The notes under the pieces: model-generated
Told to the model about the DNA's origin: nothing
Database searches by the model: none
Seen by the model: only the letters and a program-made list of their open reading frames with translations
Part shown: piece after piece, positions 37,313 to 44,271 of the stretch
Position numbering within the stretch: position 1 is the first letter of the stretch
Layout of the letters: each line of letters begins with the position of its first letter
Source of the DNA: an uncultured beta proteobacterium
GTDB lineage: Bacteria > Pseudomonadota > Gammaproteobacteria > Burkholderiales > SG8-39
Direction of reading: 5' to 3'
Length of the DNA stretch: 64,000 nucleotides
Assembly: GCA_903859155.1 (NCBI GenBank)
Contig: CAIOLO010000037.1
Coordinates: 62,001 to 126,000 of the forward strand
Program-made: the position numbers and the translations under genes

Positions 37313-37645
37313 TCCGATGATCTCATTGAGACCCTCGACGACAAGAGCGAGTTCCTCCGGGCTAGAGCGACCAAGTTTCGCACCAATGCGCTCAACCGAC
37401 AGGGTTCGAATCTGGCTGATTTTGACCCACGAACGTTTAGCTAGCTTTGGAGATTTTAGTTCGTGTGTGAGAGGAAATGCTGCGCGCTGAGGTTGGCTGG
37501 TTAGCGCAACCGCGATGACCGTGCCAGAGCGCTCGTTGAACACGTCGTGGCTGAGGACGAGCACCGGACGCAAGCCAGCCTGTTCGCGGCCGCGTATGGG
37601 GTTGAGATCGGCCCAACGAATTTCGCCTCTCAGTATTCTGGCCAC
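37307..37645 (-). CDS. MazF/PemK-type mRNA interferase toxin
   Basis: The 112-residue toxin shows the MazF fold pattern: [47 protein letters not shown] and [14 protein letters not shown]. Members cleave mRNA at short motifs. It overlaps the upstream antitoxin gene by 16 bases, and its TAA stop lies inside attC site 2, so gene and recombination site are fused as in a tightly packed cassette. Confidence 0.88.
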   Translation of the reverse strand: MARILRGEIRWADLNPIRGREQAGLRPVLVLSHDVFNERSGTVIAVALTSQPQRAAFPLTHELKSPKLAKRSWVKISQIRTLSVERIGAKLGRSSPEELALVVEGLNEIIGI

Positions 37646-37872
37646 GACTCAAGCTCCTGGCCCAGGCCTTCCTCAGCGAGCGCTTTTTCAAATTTTGGAT
37701 CGAGTTTGGCGCATTCCGTTGCAAGGCGGCCACGCTCCATACGCGCAAGTTTCTCGCTCACGGCTGCCTGAATCGCACGACTGCGATTGGGGAAAATACT
37801 TTTAGAGACCAAACCGTCAACGCGGATCAGCGTCTCCTGGTCCAGAGTAATCGCGATCTTTACGCTACTCAT
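37630..37872 (-). CDS. Ribbon-helix-helix antitoxin of the MazF pair
   Basis: This 80-residue protein begins [20 protein letters not shown], a ribbon-helix-helix start, and continues [18 protein letters not shown], with an acidic tail that would cover the toxin. GGAG lies eight bases before the ATG. It precedes the toxin, the usual order, and a perfect palindrome just upstream is the likely autoregulatory operator. Confidence 0.85.
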   Translation of the reverse strand: MSSVKIAITLDQETLIRVDGLVSKSIFPNRSRAIQAAVSEKLARMERGRLATECAKLDPKFEKALAEEGLGQELESWPEY

Positions 37873-37885
37873 GCTTTATCTCCTT

Positions 37886-37906
37886 GGTATGACAATACAT
37901 CATACC
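37886..37906 (-). promoter_or_regulatory. Palindromic operator of the MazF/antitoxin cassette
   Basis: Perfect seven-base arms GGTATGA and TCATACC flank CAATACA, ending 14 bases before the antitoxin ATG. The position and symmetry suit binding by the dimeric ribbon-helix-helix antitoxin. Confidence 0.55.
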
Positions 37907-37925
37907 ACGGCCTGCAATGCAAGGG

Positions 37926-37988
37926 ATCTAACGGCGCCGTTCAACGGCGCGCGGTCTTTGGCGCGTCCGTTGCGACGGCTTGTTGGGC
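37926..37988 (-). repeat. attC site 3 (63 bp)
   Basis: On the minus strand the site opens with GCCCAAC and closes with GTTAGAT, both consensus. Inner arms CAACGGACGCGC and GCGCGCCGTTG pair with one unpaired base, very like site 2. The last 15 or so codons of HigA are encoded within it, so the antitoxin's C-terminus is made of attC sequence. Confidence 0.85.
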
Positions 37989-38282
37989 CACACGCGAGGA
38001 CCAAGGCCGGATCTTTACAAGCTTCGGACCGATTGCGCGCTCGGCGACTTCAGTGTCATAAGCGGCCTGAGCGCGGAGCCAGTAGCCGTTGGCCAAACCA
38101 AAAAAACGGCAAAGCCGCAAATCCGTATCAGCGGTTACGCTGCGCTTTCCCGCAACAATATCGCCAACGCGCTGGGCGGGGACACTGATTTCCTTGGCAA
38201 GGCGATACTGGCTGATACCCATGGGTTTGAGAAATTCTTCGAGGAGCAGCTCGCCGGGTGTGACAGGTTTGAGTTTGCGCAT
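37941..38282 (-). CDS. higA: HigA-type antitoxin (XRE family)
   Basis: The 113-residue protein has the HigA helix-turn-helix (TPGELLLEEFLKPMGISQYR, LAKEISVPAQRVGDIVAGKR, SVTADTDLRLCRFFGLANGY). It neutralises the HigB toxin and represses the operon. The gene follows higB by 12 bases, the inverted toxin-first order typical of higBA. The C-terminal tail (VAQQAVATDAPKTARR) is translated attC sequence and is probably not functional. Confidence 0.9.
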   Translation of the reverse strand: MRKLKPVTPGELLLEEFLKPMGISQYRLAKEISVPAQRVGDIVAGKRSVTADTDLRLCRFFGLANGYWLRAQAAYDTEVAERAIGPKLVKIRPWSSRVAQQAVATDAPKTARR

Positions 38283-38294
38283 TTGAGCCTCTAT

Positions 38295-38573
38295 TCAGTG
38301 GCAATCCACTATTTCCACGTCTTCAATGCCTGCGTCAGTCCAGCGGAAGCAAATGCGCCATTGATCATTGACACGAATACTGTGTTGCCCTTTTCGGTCG
38401 CCAGAAAGCGCTTCAAGGCGATTCCCTGGAGGTACCCGTAAATCGTTCAGATGGCCGGCGATTTGAAGCTGCCGAAGTTTTCGCTGAGCCACGGAAGCAA
38501 TACTTAGAAAGCGCCGGACGCGCTCGCCTTTACACAGCGACTCCGTTTCGATGCACGCAAACGACTCAATCAT
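38295..38573 (-). CDS. higB: HigB-type ribosome-dependent mRNase toxin
   Basis: A 92-residue RelE-superfamily toxin with the HigB pattern HLNDLRVPPGNRLEALSGDR, KGQHSIRVNDQWRICFRW and a C-terminal VEIVDCH whose His is conserved. It cleaves mRNA at translating ribosomes. It precedes higA. A TTTACG/TACTAT promoter-like pair 17 bases apart ends five bases before the ATG, so a leaderless message is possible but unproven. Confidence 0.9.
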   Translation of the reverse strand: MIESFACIETESLCKGERVRRFLSIASVAQRKLRQLQIAGHLNDLRVPPGNRLEALSGDRKGQHSIRVNDQWRICFRWTDAGIEDVEIVDCH

Positions 38574-38620
38574 GCAATATAGTAACGTGACGCGTGATTA
38601 CCGTAAAGTCCGCATTTCCG

Positions 38621-38685
38621 GCCCAACGCGAAGGTCACCGCGCCGAAACCTCATGACGTATGTAGTTCTTCGCGAATCACGCGAC
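38621..38685 (-). repeat. attC-like half site 4 (degenerate)
   Basis: On the minus strand a consensus GTTGGGC core ends the site, and CGCGAAG further up pairs with CTTCGCG before the core. The opposite core reads CGTGATT instead of RYYYAAC. The site overlaps the end of an antitoxin remnant. It probably marks the end of the cassette upstream of higB, but is decayed. Confidence 0.35.
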
Positions 38686-38803
38686 GAAGCGTGGACTCAA
38701 TCTGCTCGCCGGTCATTGTTTGGTAAAGCGCCTGATTAATGAGCGTCTGGTATCTTCTACCGTGAAAGTCGGACCGCTGAATACCTGCTCGGCATGCGCG
38801 AAA
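38651..38803 (-). pseudogene. C-terminal remnant of an antitoxin gene
   Basis: This open frame of about 50 codons has no proper start and begins right after a TGA. Its sequence, GRRYQTLINQALYQTMTGEQ followed by IESTLRRVIREELHTS, resembles the C-terminus of BrnA/CopG-type antitoxins, where YQTLIN is a recurring motif. The 5' half and any toxin partner are missing. It suggests that another cassette once stood here and was partly deleted. Confidence 0.42.
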
Positions 38804-38861
38804 TCAAATCATTGAGCCTTTGGCAACAACGCATACGGCCACTGAAACCGCCCACTCTAAA

Positions 38862-39209
38862 CTATGCGGCTTGTAATAGAAATTCAACTTTCACAGCCTC
38901 ATACGGGAAAACAATGTGACCGTCCTCTGTTTTGTTAAGCACTCCAGCGTTGAGCAGTGCAGTGACGTCGCCGTGCACGGCCTTTACGTCGCGTTCAGCG
39001 CGGCGTGCGGCTTCGCGAATGGACACTGGCCCCGCCCCGCAAAGCACCTTGAGTAGTTCCCATCGCTTTTCGGTTAGCACCTTCCAAAGCAACTCGGGAG
39101 TGGCAAAGCTGATACGCGCAGTCTTCTGAGCTTTTCCTGTCTTCCAGGCGCGCGCAAAATCAGCCATGGAATCGGCAGGGGTTCGCACATCAAGGGTTAC
39201 TGTTTTCAT
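38862..39209 (-). CDS. TumA-like antitoxin (HVO_A0114-type winged helix)
   Basis: The ATG at 39209, preceded by GAGGTGG, gives 115 residues. An N-terminal tail (RTPADSMADFARAWKTGKAQ) is followed by ISFATPELLWKVLTEKRWEL, SIREAARRAERDVKAVHGDV and ALLNAGVLNKTEDGHIVFPY, a MarR-like winged helix. This family is the usual partner of TumE toxins, and the toxin gene overlaps its start by 20 bases. It likely represses the operon and blocks the toxin. Confidence 0.75.
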   Translation of the reverse strand: MKTVTLDVRTPADSMADFARAWKTGKAQKTARISFATPELLWKVLTEKRWELLKVLCGAGPVSIREAARRAERDVKAVHGDVTALLNAGVLNKTEDGHIVFPYEAVKVEFLLQAA

Positions 39210-39486
39210 GGTTCCACCTCGCAATATCCCTATTAAAGTCGACGATCAATTGATCCGGTGTCGTAAAAACGTAGACACTTTCCTTTTTGCCGAAATGCCG
39301 GTGATCGCCCTTCCCAACTTCGTTGTCGTAGCGCAGAACGCATTCTCCGCGCACGACATAGGCCAACCGGTACTTGAACTCGTGTGCCGACCCTTTGAGT
39401 GGAATCGGGAGGCGCCACAGAACCAATTCCGCGAAGGCAAACTCTGAGTAGGCGATGCGTGCGCTAACAAGCTGAACGGCTTTCAT
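39190..39486 (-). CDS. TumE-like toxin
   Basis: From the ATG at 39486 the product is 98 residues: SEFAFAELVLWRLPIPLKGS, FKYRLAYVVRGECVLRYDNE, GKGDHRHFGKKE and LIVDFNRDIARW. The RYDNE-GKGDHRH block is characteristic of the TumE toxin family. An ATG at 39522 is also in frame but lies before the conserved start. It forms a cassette with the TumA-like gene. The toxic activity of this family is less studied than RelE or MazF. Confidence 0.75.
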   Translation of the reverse strand: MKAVQLVSARIAYSEFAFAELVLWRLPIPLKGSAHEFKYRLAYVVRGECVLRYDNEVGKGDHRHFGKKESVYVFTTPDQLIVDFNRDIARWNHENSNP

Positions 39487-39558
39487 GTTGGAGATAATGC
39501 CAACATGCATGCCCGTTGTCAATCAATCCAACACTTTAACACTTACGCACGACAAGGG

Positions 39559-39657
39559 GCCGAACGTTTGATGTGAGGGGCCGCCGCAGCGGCGAAGCCG
39601 CGAAGGGAACCCACAAGCGCAGCTTGTGGGCGGTCTCTCTCGACGGAATTGTTGGGC
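39559..39657 (-). repeat. attC site 5 (99 bp)
   Basis: On the minus strand GCCCAAC opens the site and GTTCGGC closes it; the latter deviates from GTTRRRY at one base. Between them are several stems, including CAAGCTGCGCTTG and GCGGCTTCGCCGC, as in the longer attC types. It follows the GH5 cassette and precedes TumE. Confidence 0.65.
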
Positions 39658-39675
39658 GTCTCGGATTCACCACCT

Positions 39676-39816
39676 TCATGCTCTTTTGACCTCGCTCGCA
39701 TGCGGATTCCAGTGAATTTCGGCAGCACGGCGAATGCAAAAAGCAGCGGCAGCAAGCTGACCAACTTCTGTGATCTTAACGGCGTTGTAGCCGCTCATAT
39801 CAGCCTGCCACTGCAT
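39676..39816 (-). CDS. Possible 46-residue small protein after GH5
   Basis: An ATG three bases after the GH5 stop opens 46 codons reading MQWQADMSGYNAVKITEVGQ, then LAAAAFCIRRAAEIHWNPHA and SEVKRA, ending 18 bases before attC site 5. No clear ribosome-binding site is present, though translation could re-initiate from GH5. It has no recognised family. Chance is not excluded. Confidence 0.3.
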   Translation of the reverse strand: MQWQADMSGYNAVKITEVGQLAAAAFCIRRAAEIHWNPHASEVKRA

Positions 39817-39819
39817 GGC

Positions 39820-40872
39820 TCAGGGAGTGTTCCTGCGCGCTGATGCGGATTGGATATTCGATAGCGGCCAGCTACCGAAATCCGGCTCCCAGCTAATCCC
39901 CGCCGCCTCGATGGCGACTTTGAAATCCTTGCCAAGATTCTCGATGCGCGGCTGATGCGGTATCCACCCGGCATGGACGGCTTCGAGTTTGTGAACGCGA
40001 TCGACCAGTGAAACATAGTCGATGGCTCCAAGCTCGGACTGGCTCTTGAACTCCGTGCAGATTACCGGGTAGCCAGACCGGCGCAAGGCTTCGATGGTCT
40101 GGGCGTCGCCGCCATACCAGTGAAAGCCCACCGATGCGTTGCCGTAGTCCACGTCCCTCACGGAACGGATCGCGTCGACAGCCTTGGCGCCGCCAGTGAT
40201 GTTGGGCACCGAGAACAGTATGACGTACGTATCAGGCGCCACGCCGCGGATGTATCCATACATCTTCCCCTGCAGGGCGAGCGTGGCCTGAGGCCACTTT
40301 GGCAAGGCGAGTTCCGCGGGTTCGTTGTTCAATTCGTAGATGACGTGGGTATGGTCCTTGTAGCGTGGAGCAAAGACTTCCCAAAAACGCTTGAGGCCTG
40401 CCGCATCAATGGTTCCCGGCTTGTTGCCATAGCCGAGGATCAAATACACACCGTCCTCTGCGCTCCAGTCAACAAATAAGTCGATCAGGGCCGTGAAGCT
40501 CGCGGGATCGACGGAGCCGACACTCCAGGTACGAAAATCGATCTGTATGGCGTTCAATCCGTACTCGGTTTTAAAGCTCCTCCACTTCTGCCGCAACACA
40601 TCGCGGCCGACAATTGCCAGTTCGCGGTCTACATCCGGGTACCTCGGCAGGTAGCTTGTACCGCGAATCACGGTACCAAAATCGGTTACGACATTCCCGG
40701 CGGAGACACGCACGCGAGCCCGCTGGCTGACGATTTGTGCGGGGGGATTTATTGGAAGGCTCGCGGCCGGCGCGCTCTGGGCGTACGCCGTCGGGGCCGA
40801 CAAAACGAAGGCTGCACAAACGCAAGCCAGCCCCCACGCCGAAAGTATCGACTTGCCCCGGCCCTCACTCAC
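39820..40872 (-). CDS. Secreted glycoside hydrolase family 5-like (cellulase) protein
   Basis: From the GTG at 40872 the product has a signal peptide (ILSAWGLACVCAAFVLSAPT ending AYAQ) and a TIM-barrel GH5 domain. The acid/base motif is IYELNNEPAEL (E193 counted from the TTG at 40899) and the nucleophile lies in PVICTEFKSQ (E283). GFHWYGGD is the conserved His/Tyr strand. It probably cuts a beta-glucan or mannan outside the cytoplasm. It is the largest cassette of the array, between attC sites 5 and 6. A TTG at 40899 is an alternative start. Confidence 0.78.
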   Translation of the reverse strand: MSEGRGKSILSAWGLACVCAAFVLSAPTAYAQSAPAASLPINPPAQIVSQRARVRVSAGNVVTDFGTVIRGTSYLPRYPDVDRELAIVGRDVLRQKWRSFKTEYGLNAIQIDFRTWSVGSVDPASFTALIDLFVDWSAEDGVYLILGYGNKPGTIDAAGLKRFWEVFAPRYKDHTHVIYELNNEPAELALPKWPQATLALQGKMYGYIRGVAPDTYVILFSVPNITGGAKAVDAIRSVRDVDYGNASVGFHWYGGDAQTIEALRRSGYPVICTEFKSQSELGAIDYVSLVDRVHKLEAVHAGWIPHQPRIENLGKDFKVAIEAAGISWEPDFGSWPLSNIQSASARRNTP

Positions 40873-40948
40873 GACAAAATATTGCGCCGAAGCGAGCAAT
40901 GATTAAACCCACGATGATCAGTACGAAGCTCATGGTCTTTATTGTGGG

Positions 40949-41038
40949 GCCCAACGTTCCCGCTCAGGCGCTCGCGGAGCCTGGCGTTTGCAAACAAATT
41001 GGCTGTTCCAGCGCGTCGCCTGCAGCGGATTGTTAGCG
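40949..41038 (-). repeat. attC site 6 (90 bp)
   Basis: On the minus strand the site begins CGCTAAC and ends GTTGGGC. Arms CCGCTGCAGGCG and CGCCTGAGCGG pair with one unpaired G, the classic extrahelical base. The TAA stop of the ParE toxin is inside the first core. It shares GCTGCAGGCG and GCCTGAGC with site 7, so the two belong to one subtype. Confidence 0.82.
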
Positions 41039-41341
41039 CGCTGCCCGTCGAGGCCGCGGCCAGACCTTCGGATCACGCGCAGTATGCAAGACCGTGAGAA
41101 CCACGACACGCTTTGATTCGACGCGATAGAAGACGGCATAGGGAAACCGAGAGAGAACAGCACGACGAACCTCCCCGTGAATACGCGCGAAAAGCTCAGG
41201 ATATTGCTCTATGGTGTCGAATACGGCGTCGACGGCGGAAAGGAACTCCTCGCCAAGACCATCTCGTTGCTCGTTGTACCAACCAAAATAATCAGCAAGA
41301 TCCCGTCCGACCTTTCGCCGGTAGACAACCGGCAGGCTCAT
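41033..41341 (-). CDS. ParE/RelE-superfamily toxin
   Basis: The 102-residue toxin shows VYRRKVGRDLADYFGWYNEQ, AVDAVFDTIEQYPELFARIH and RRAVLSRFPYAVFYRVESKR, the ParE pattern. ParE toxins inhibit gyrase, while RelE types cleave mRNA; the residues seen favour ParE but do not settle it. Its ATG overlaps the antitoxin stop (ATGA) and its own stop lies in attC site 6. Confidence 0.86.
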   Translation of the reverse strand: MSLPVVYRRKVGRDLADYFGWYNEQRDGLGEEFLSAVDAVFDTIEQYPELFARIHGEVRRAVLSRFPYAVFYRVESKRVVVLTVLHTARDPKVWPRPRRAAR

Positions 41342-41559
41342 CAGCCTCGGCGGGCCTCGGCGAACACTTCAGCGCGGGTAACGACGTCGTTGGGATTGCG
41401 TTCGTGTTCGGCCAATCGTTCGTCAATCACTGAGCGATGAGCATCACCCAATGGCACCGAAGATGGTTCTTTCACTAGGCTCGCCCATATAATTTCGACG
41501 AGGCGCAGGCGTTCCTCGGCTGGAAGTCTCAGAATTTCGTCAACGTCGGTATCACTCAT
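41341..41559 (-). CDS. Addiction-module antitoxin
   Basis: A 72-residue antitoxin of the short addiction-module component type: VDEILRLPAEERLRLVEIIW, ASLVKEPSSVPL and a C-terminal helix (HRSVIDERLAEHERNP). Such proteins precede ParE/RelE toxins, as here, with a four-base overlap. No DNA-binding motif is evident, so regulation may need the toxin. Confidence 0.86.
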   Translation of the reverse strand: MSDTDVDEILRLPAEERLRLVEIIWASLVKEPSSVPLGDAHRSVIDERLAEHERNPNDVVTRAEVFAEARRG

Positions 41560-41590
41560 AGCCGCTAGCCTATCACCGTTATATCGAGCG

Positions 41591-41654
41591 CGCTAACGTT
41601 TGAGCTCAGGCCGCGGCCCGTCAGGGCCGTCGCGCCTGCAGCGAACGGTTAGGC
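41591..41654 (-). repeat. attC site 7 (64 bp)
   Basis: On the minus strand GCCTAAC opens and GTTAGCG closes the site; the closing core has mismatches in its last two positions. GCTGCAGGC and GCCTGAGC pair with one unpaired G, as in site 6, and GGCCC/GGGCC forms the inner stem. It is the site nearest to the expected integrase side. Confidence 0.75.
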
Positions 41655-41666
41655 GCGACAGCAGAT

Positions 41667-41930
41667 TCATTGGCCGACGATAAAACGATCAGCCTCTATA
41701 GTCGCATCCTGTACATTTAAAGCGTTTGAGTACGAGATTTCCGATGTGTAGAAGCGTCCAGCTCTCTTAATTAGAACGATAGTAGCTATGCCACTATAGA
41801 GAACCGGGTCATCGAACACCTTTACATATGCATCCTCTTTGATGAGGCCGAGCGGGAACGCGTTCTTGTTGGTCCCCTCTTTTCCAAACCATTTTCCATT
41901 GTTTACGAATATGGTTAGGTTCTGAGCCCT
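41667..41930 (-). pseudogene. 5'-truncated cassette gene, unknown function
   Basis: About 87 codons end 12 bases before attC site 7 and read like a real protein (NLTIFVNNGKWFGKEGTNKN, LYSGIATIVLIKRAGRFYTS, then EISYSNALNVQDATIEADRF), in AT-richer DNA than the flanks. No start codon occurs in the conserved part. The frame stays open to an ATG at 42053, but that section lies in a dispersed repeat. The gene probably lost its 5' end at the array edge. Confidence 0.4.
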
Positions 41931-41997
41931 GCTTGAAGCACTACAGCTTTCGCACGGAAGACTCCTACCTGCATTGGATTCGCCGTTATATTTTCTT

Positions 41998-42051
41998 TCA
42001 CGACAAAAATCTCGCGCCGGCTGCTGGAAGCAGTGCGGCGAGATTTTGGCC
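41998..42051. repeat. Hairpin-forming intergenic repeat, copy 1
   Basis: A 54-base element with AAAATCTCGC facing GCGAGATTTT. It matches 42 of 54 bases, counted by hand, with 47280-47333 on the other strand. The common core includes CAAAAATCTCGCGCCGGC. It separates the cassette array from the dienelactone hydrolase gene. Confidence 0.6.
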
Positions 42052-42093
42052 ACACGATCCTGGCGCCCTGCCCTCCTTCTTGCCCTCCTTCTT

Positions 42094-42804
42094 CTAGGCC
42101 AGTATCTCCTTGAAAAAATCCTGCATTGCTATCCAGGAACGCTTGTCGGCTCTTTCCTCGTAGGCCGCCTGCGCGCCGCCGGGGGGCATGAACCACTGGG
42201 TGAAACTGTGCACCGCGTTGCCGTAGGCGGTGAAATACCAGTCCACTTTGGCCTCGCGCATTTCCTTGAAGAACGCGCTCACCTCGGGTTCGGGCACCAC
42301 CGGGTCGTTGGCCCCGTGCAGCGCCAGGATCTTGCCCTTGATGTTCTTCGCATCGTCCGGGTTGTCGGTGCTCAGGTTGCCGTGAAAACTCACCGTGCCG
42401 GCCAGGTCGGCACCGGTGCGCGCCAGTTCCAGCGCCGTCAGCCCGCCGAAGCAGTAGCCGATGGACGCCATCTTGCTCGTATCCACCACCGGCAGGGCGC
42501 GCAATTGCTCCAGTCCCGCTTTCGCGCGCGCTTTGAGCAAGGGGCGGTTGCTCAGGTACTTGGCCATTTCATCGGCGCAGGCCGGAAACTGCGGGCGCAC
42601 GCCCTTGCCATACACATCGGCGCAGAACACAGCGTAGCCCAGTTCCACCAGCATCGCCGCGCGCTTGTGCGCATACGGACCGACGCCGGTCCAGTCGGTA
42701 AACAGCAGGATGCCGGGGCGCTTGCCCTGCTTCGCGTCATCATAGGCGACATAGCCTTCGCAAACCGTGCTGCCTTCCTTGTACTCCAATGTATAGGTCT
42801 TCAT
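42094..42804 (-). CDS. Dienelactone hydrolase family protein
   Basis: The ATG at 42804 gives 236 residues of the alpha/beta-hydrolase fold with a Cys-Asp-His triad: C118 in IGYCFGGLTALE, D167 in HGANDPVVP and H199 in NAVHSFTQ. The enzyme opens dienelactones in chlorocatechol degradation, but many relatives act on other esters. It stands alone, with a divergent MFS exporter beyond a 260-base gap in which no gene was seen. Confidence 0.87.
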   Translation of the reverse strand: MKTYTLEYKEGSTVCEGYVAYDDAKQGKRPGILLFTDWTGVGPYAHKRAAMLVELGYAVFCADVYGKGVRPQFPACADEMAKYLSNRPLLKARAKAGLEQLRALPVVDTSKMASIGYCFGGLTALELARTGADLAGTVSFHGNLSTDNPDDAKNIKGKILALHGANDPVVPEPEVSAFFKEMREAKVDWYFTAYGNAVHSFTQWFMPPGGAQAAYEERADKRSWIAMQDFFKEILA

Positions 42805-43065
42805 GTTGCTTACTCTCCTTGCGTATTTTTTGGGGAATTCGCTGACTGTAACTGCCGTGTGCCGGGACAAGCCGCCGTTTGCAATTCTACTGGGTTGCCT
42901 GCAAATTGCAGCCCCCGCATCCGGAACCGTGTGCCCGATCATGTTCTAATGCGCGGCGCCCGCCGCCGCGACGCGGCGTGCGGAGCAATCCCGCTTTGCA
43001 AGCCGCGGTTTCCCCGTATCTGATTCCGGCAAAGACCTTGATGTCCATCCTTTCACTTCCCGGCA

Positions 43066-44271
43066 ATGGCCGCACCCAGCCGCAACGCTCCTGACTGGCG
43101 CTTCATGGCCACGCTGGCGGCGATCACGCTGATCGGGCCGCTGGCCGTGCACGCCTTCCTGCCGGTGATGCCGGCGGTGAAAACGGTGTTCGGCATCAGC
43201 GATGCCATGGCCGGACTGGGCTTCACCGTCGGACTGCTGGTGATGGCGTTCGCCACGCTGATCTACGGCTCGCTCTCGGACCGTTACGGCCGCCGCCCGG
43301 TTTTGCTCACCGGGCTCGCACTGTTCGTGCTGGGGGGCGCCCTGTCCTCGTTCGCCGTATCCTATGCGGGATTCCTCGCCGGCCGCATGCTGCAGGCGAT
43401 GGGCGCCGGTTGCGCCATCACGCTGGCGCGCGCAATCGCGCGCGACGCCTACGGCACCGATGTGCTGGTCAAGGTGATCGCCTATTTGACCATGGCCTAC
43501 ACGCTCGGACCGATGCTCGCCCCCTATATCACCGGCCTGATCGTCGACAGCGCCGGATGGCGCGCCGCATTCTGGTTCATGGCGCTTGCCGGCCTTGGCA
43601 TCCTCGCGGCCGCGTGGGCGATCCTGACCGAAACCCACCCGCGCGAGGCGCGGCAATCCAAACACGGCAGTTACCTGCGCGACTACACCCGGCTGTTTTC
43701 CCACCTGCGCTTTGCCGCCTACGTTTTTCAGACCGGATTTTCCTCCGCATGCTTCTATACTCTGGCGGCCGCCTCGGCATTCCTCATGACAGGCTATCTG
43801 GGCCGCTCGGCCAGTGAGTTCGGCAGCTACTTTGCGCTGTTCCCGTGCGGCTTTTTTCTCGGCAACCTGGTCTCCAGCCGCCTCACCAAGCGCTTTTCCA
43901 TCGAAACCATGGTGATCGTCGGCGCCGGCATCAATTTTCTTGCCATTACCGCGCAATCGATCATTATCTTCAGCGGTCATTTCACGCCGCTGGTGCTTTT
44001 CATTCCCGGCGCGCTGATCACCTTCGGGCAGGGACTGGCCCTGCCCAATGCCACCACCGGCTCGATGCGCGTCATCCCGAGCTTGTCCGGAACGGCATCC
44101 GGTATCGGCGTGTTCTGCCAGACTTTCCTTGGCGCGCTGTTCGCGCAGATCTACAGTACGATCTCCGATGGAACGCCGCTGTCGATGACCTGGGTCACCT
44201 GGTTCTGCTCGATCATGACCTTTATTGCCGGCAGCATTCCTTTCATACTTAAAAGGAGGGAGAGAACATGA
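43066..44271 (+). CDS. Bcr/CflA-family drug-resistance MFS exporter
   Basis: A 401-residue transporter with 12 hydrophobic segments. The start TLIGPLAVHAFLPVMPAVKT matches Bcr/CflA proteins, and the MFS A-loop reads GSLSDRYGRRPVLL. These use the proton gradient to export drugs or small metabolites. The stop overlaps the next Bug gene by four bases, so import receptor and exporter are co-expressed. The C-terminus is short and charged (LKRRERT). Confidence 0.87.
   Translation: MAAPSRNAPDWRFMATLAAITLIGPLAVHAFLPVMPAVKTVFGISDAMAGLGFTVGLLVMAFATLIYGSLSDRYGRRPVLLTGLALFVLGGALSSFAVSYAGFLAGRMLQAMGAGCAITLARAIARDAYGTDVLVKVIAYLTMAYTLGPMLAPYITGLIVDSAGWRAAFWFMALAGLGILAAAWAILTETHPREARQSKHGSYLRDYTRLFSHLRFAAYVFQTGFSSACFYTLAAASAFLMTGYLGRSASEFGSYFALFPCGFFLGNLVSSRLTKRFSIETMVIVGAGINFLAITAQSIIIFSGHFTPLVLFIPGALITFGQGLALPNATTGSMRVIPSLSGTASGIGVFCQTFLGALFAQIYSTISDGTPLSMTWVTWFCSIMTFIAGSIPFILKRRERT

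Larger units (their letters stand above)
36745..41654 (-). mobile_element. Integron gene-cassette array without integrase (CALIN)
   Basis: Seven attC-like sites (36745, 37256, 37926, 38621, 39559, 40949, 41591) all point the same way and separate short minus-strand units of one or two genes. Five of them have recognisable or near-consensus RYYYAAC and GTTRRRY cores. Paired inner arms with an unpaired base are visible in several. Cassettes, right to left: truncated hypothetical; ParE/antitoxin; GH5 plus a small frame; TumE/TumA; antitoxin remnant; HigBA; MazF/RHH; VOC protein. Gene polarity puts attI on the right, but no integron integrase is present there or elsewhere in the window. Confidence 0.82.

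Noticed and set aside
41914-41920. GTTAGGT motif inside the truncated cassette gene
   Set aside because: It has no partner core or paired arms at a suitable distance, so it is taken as chance.
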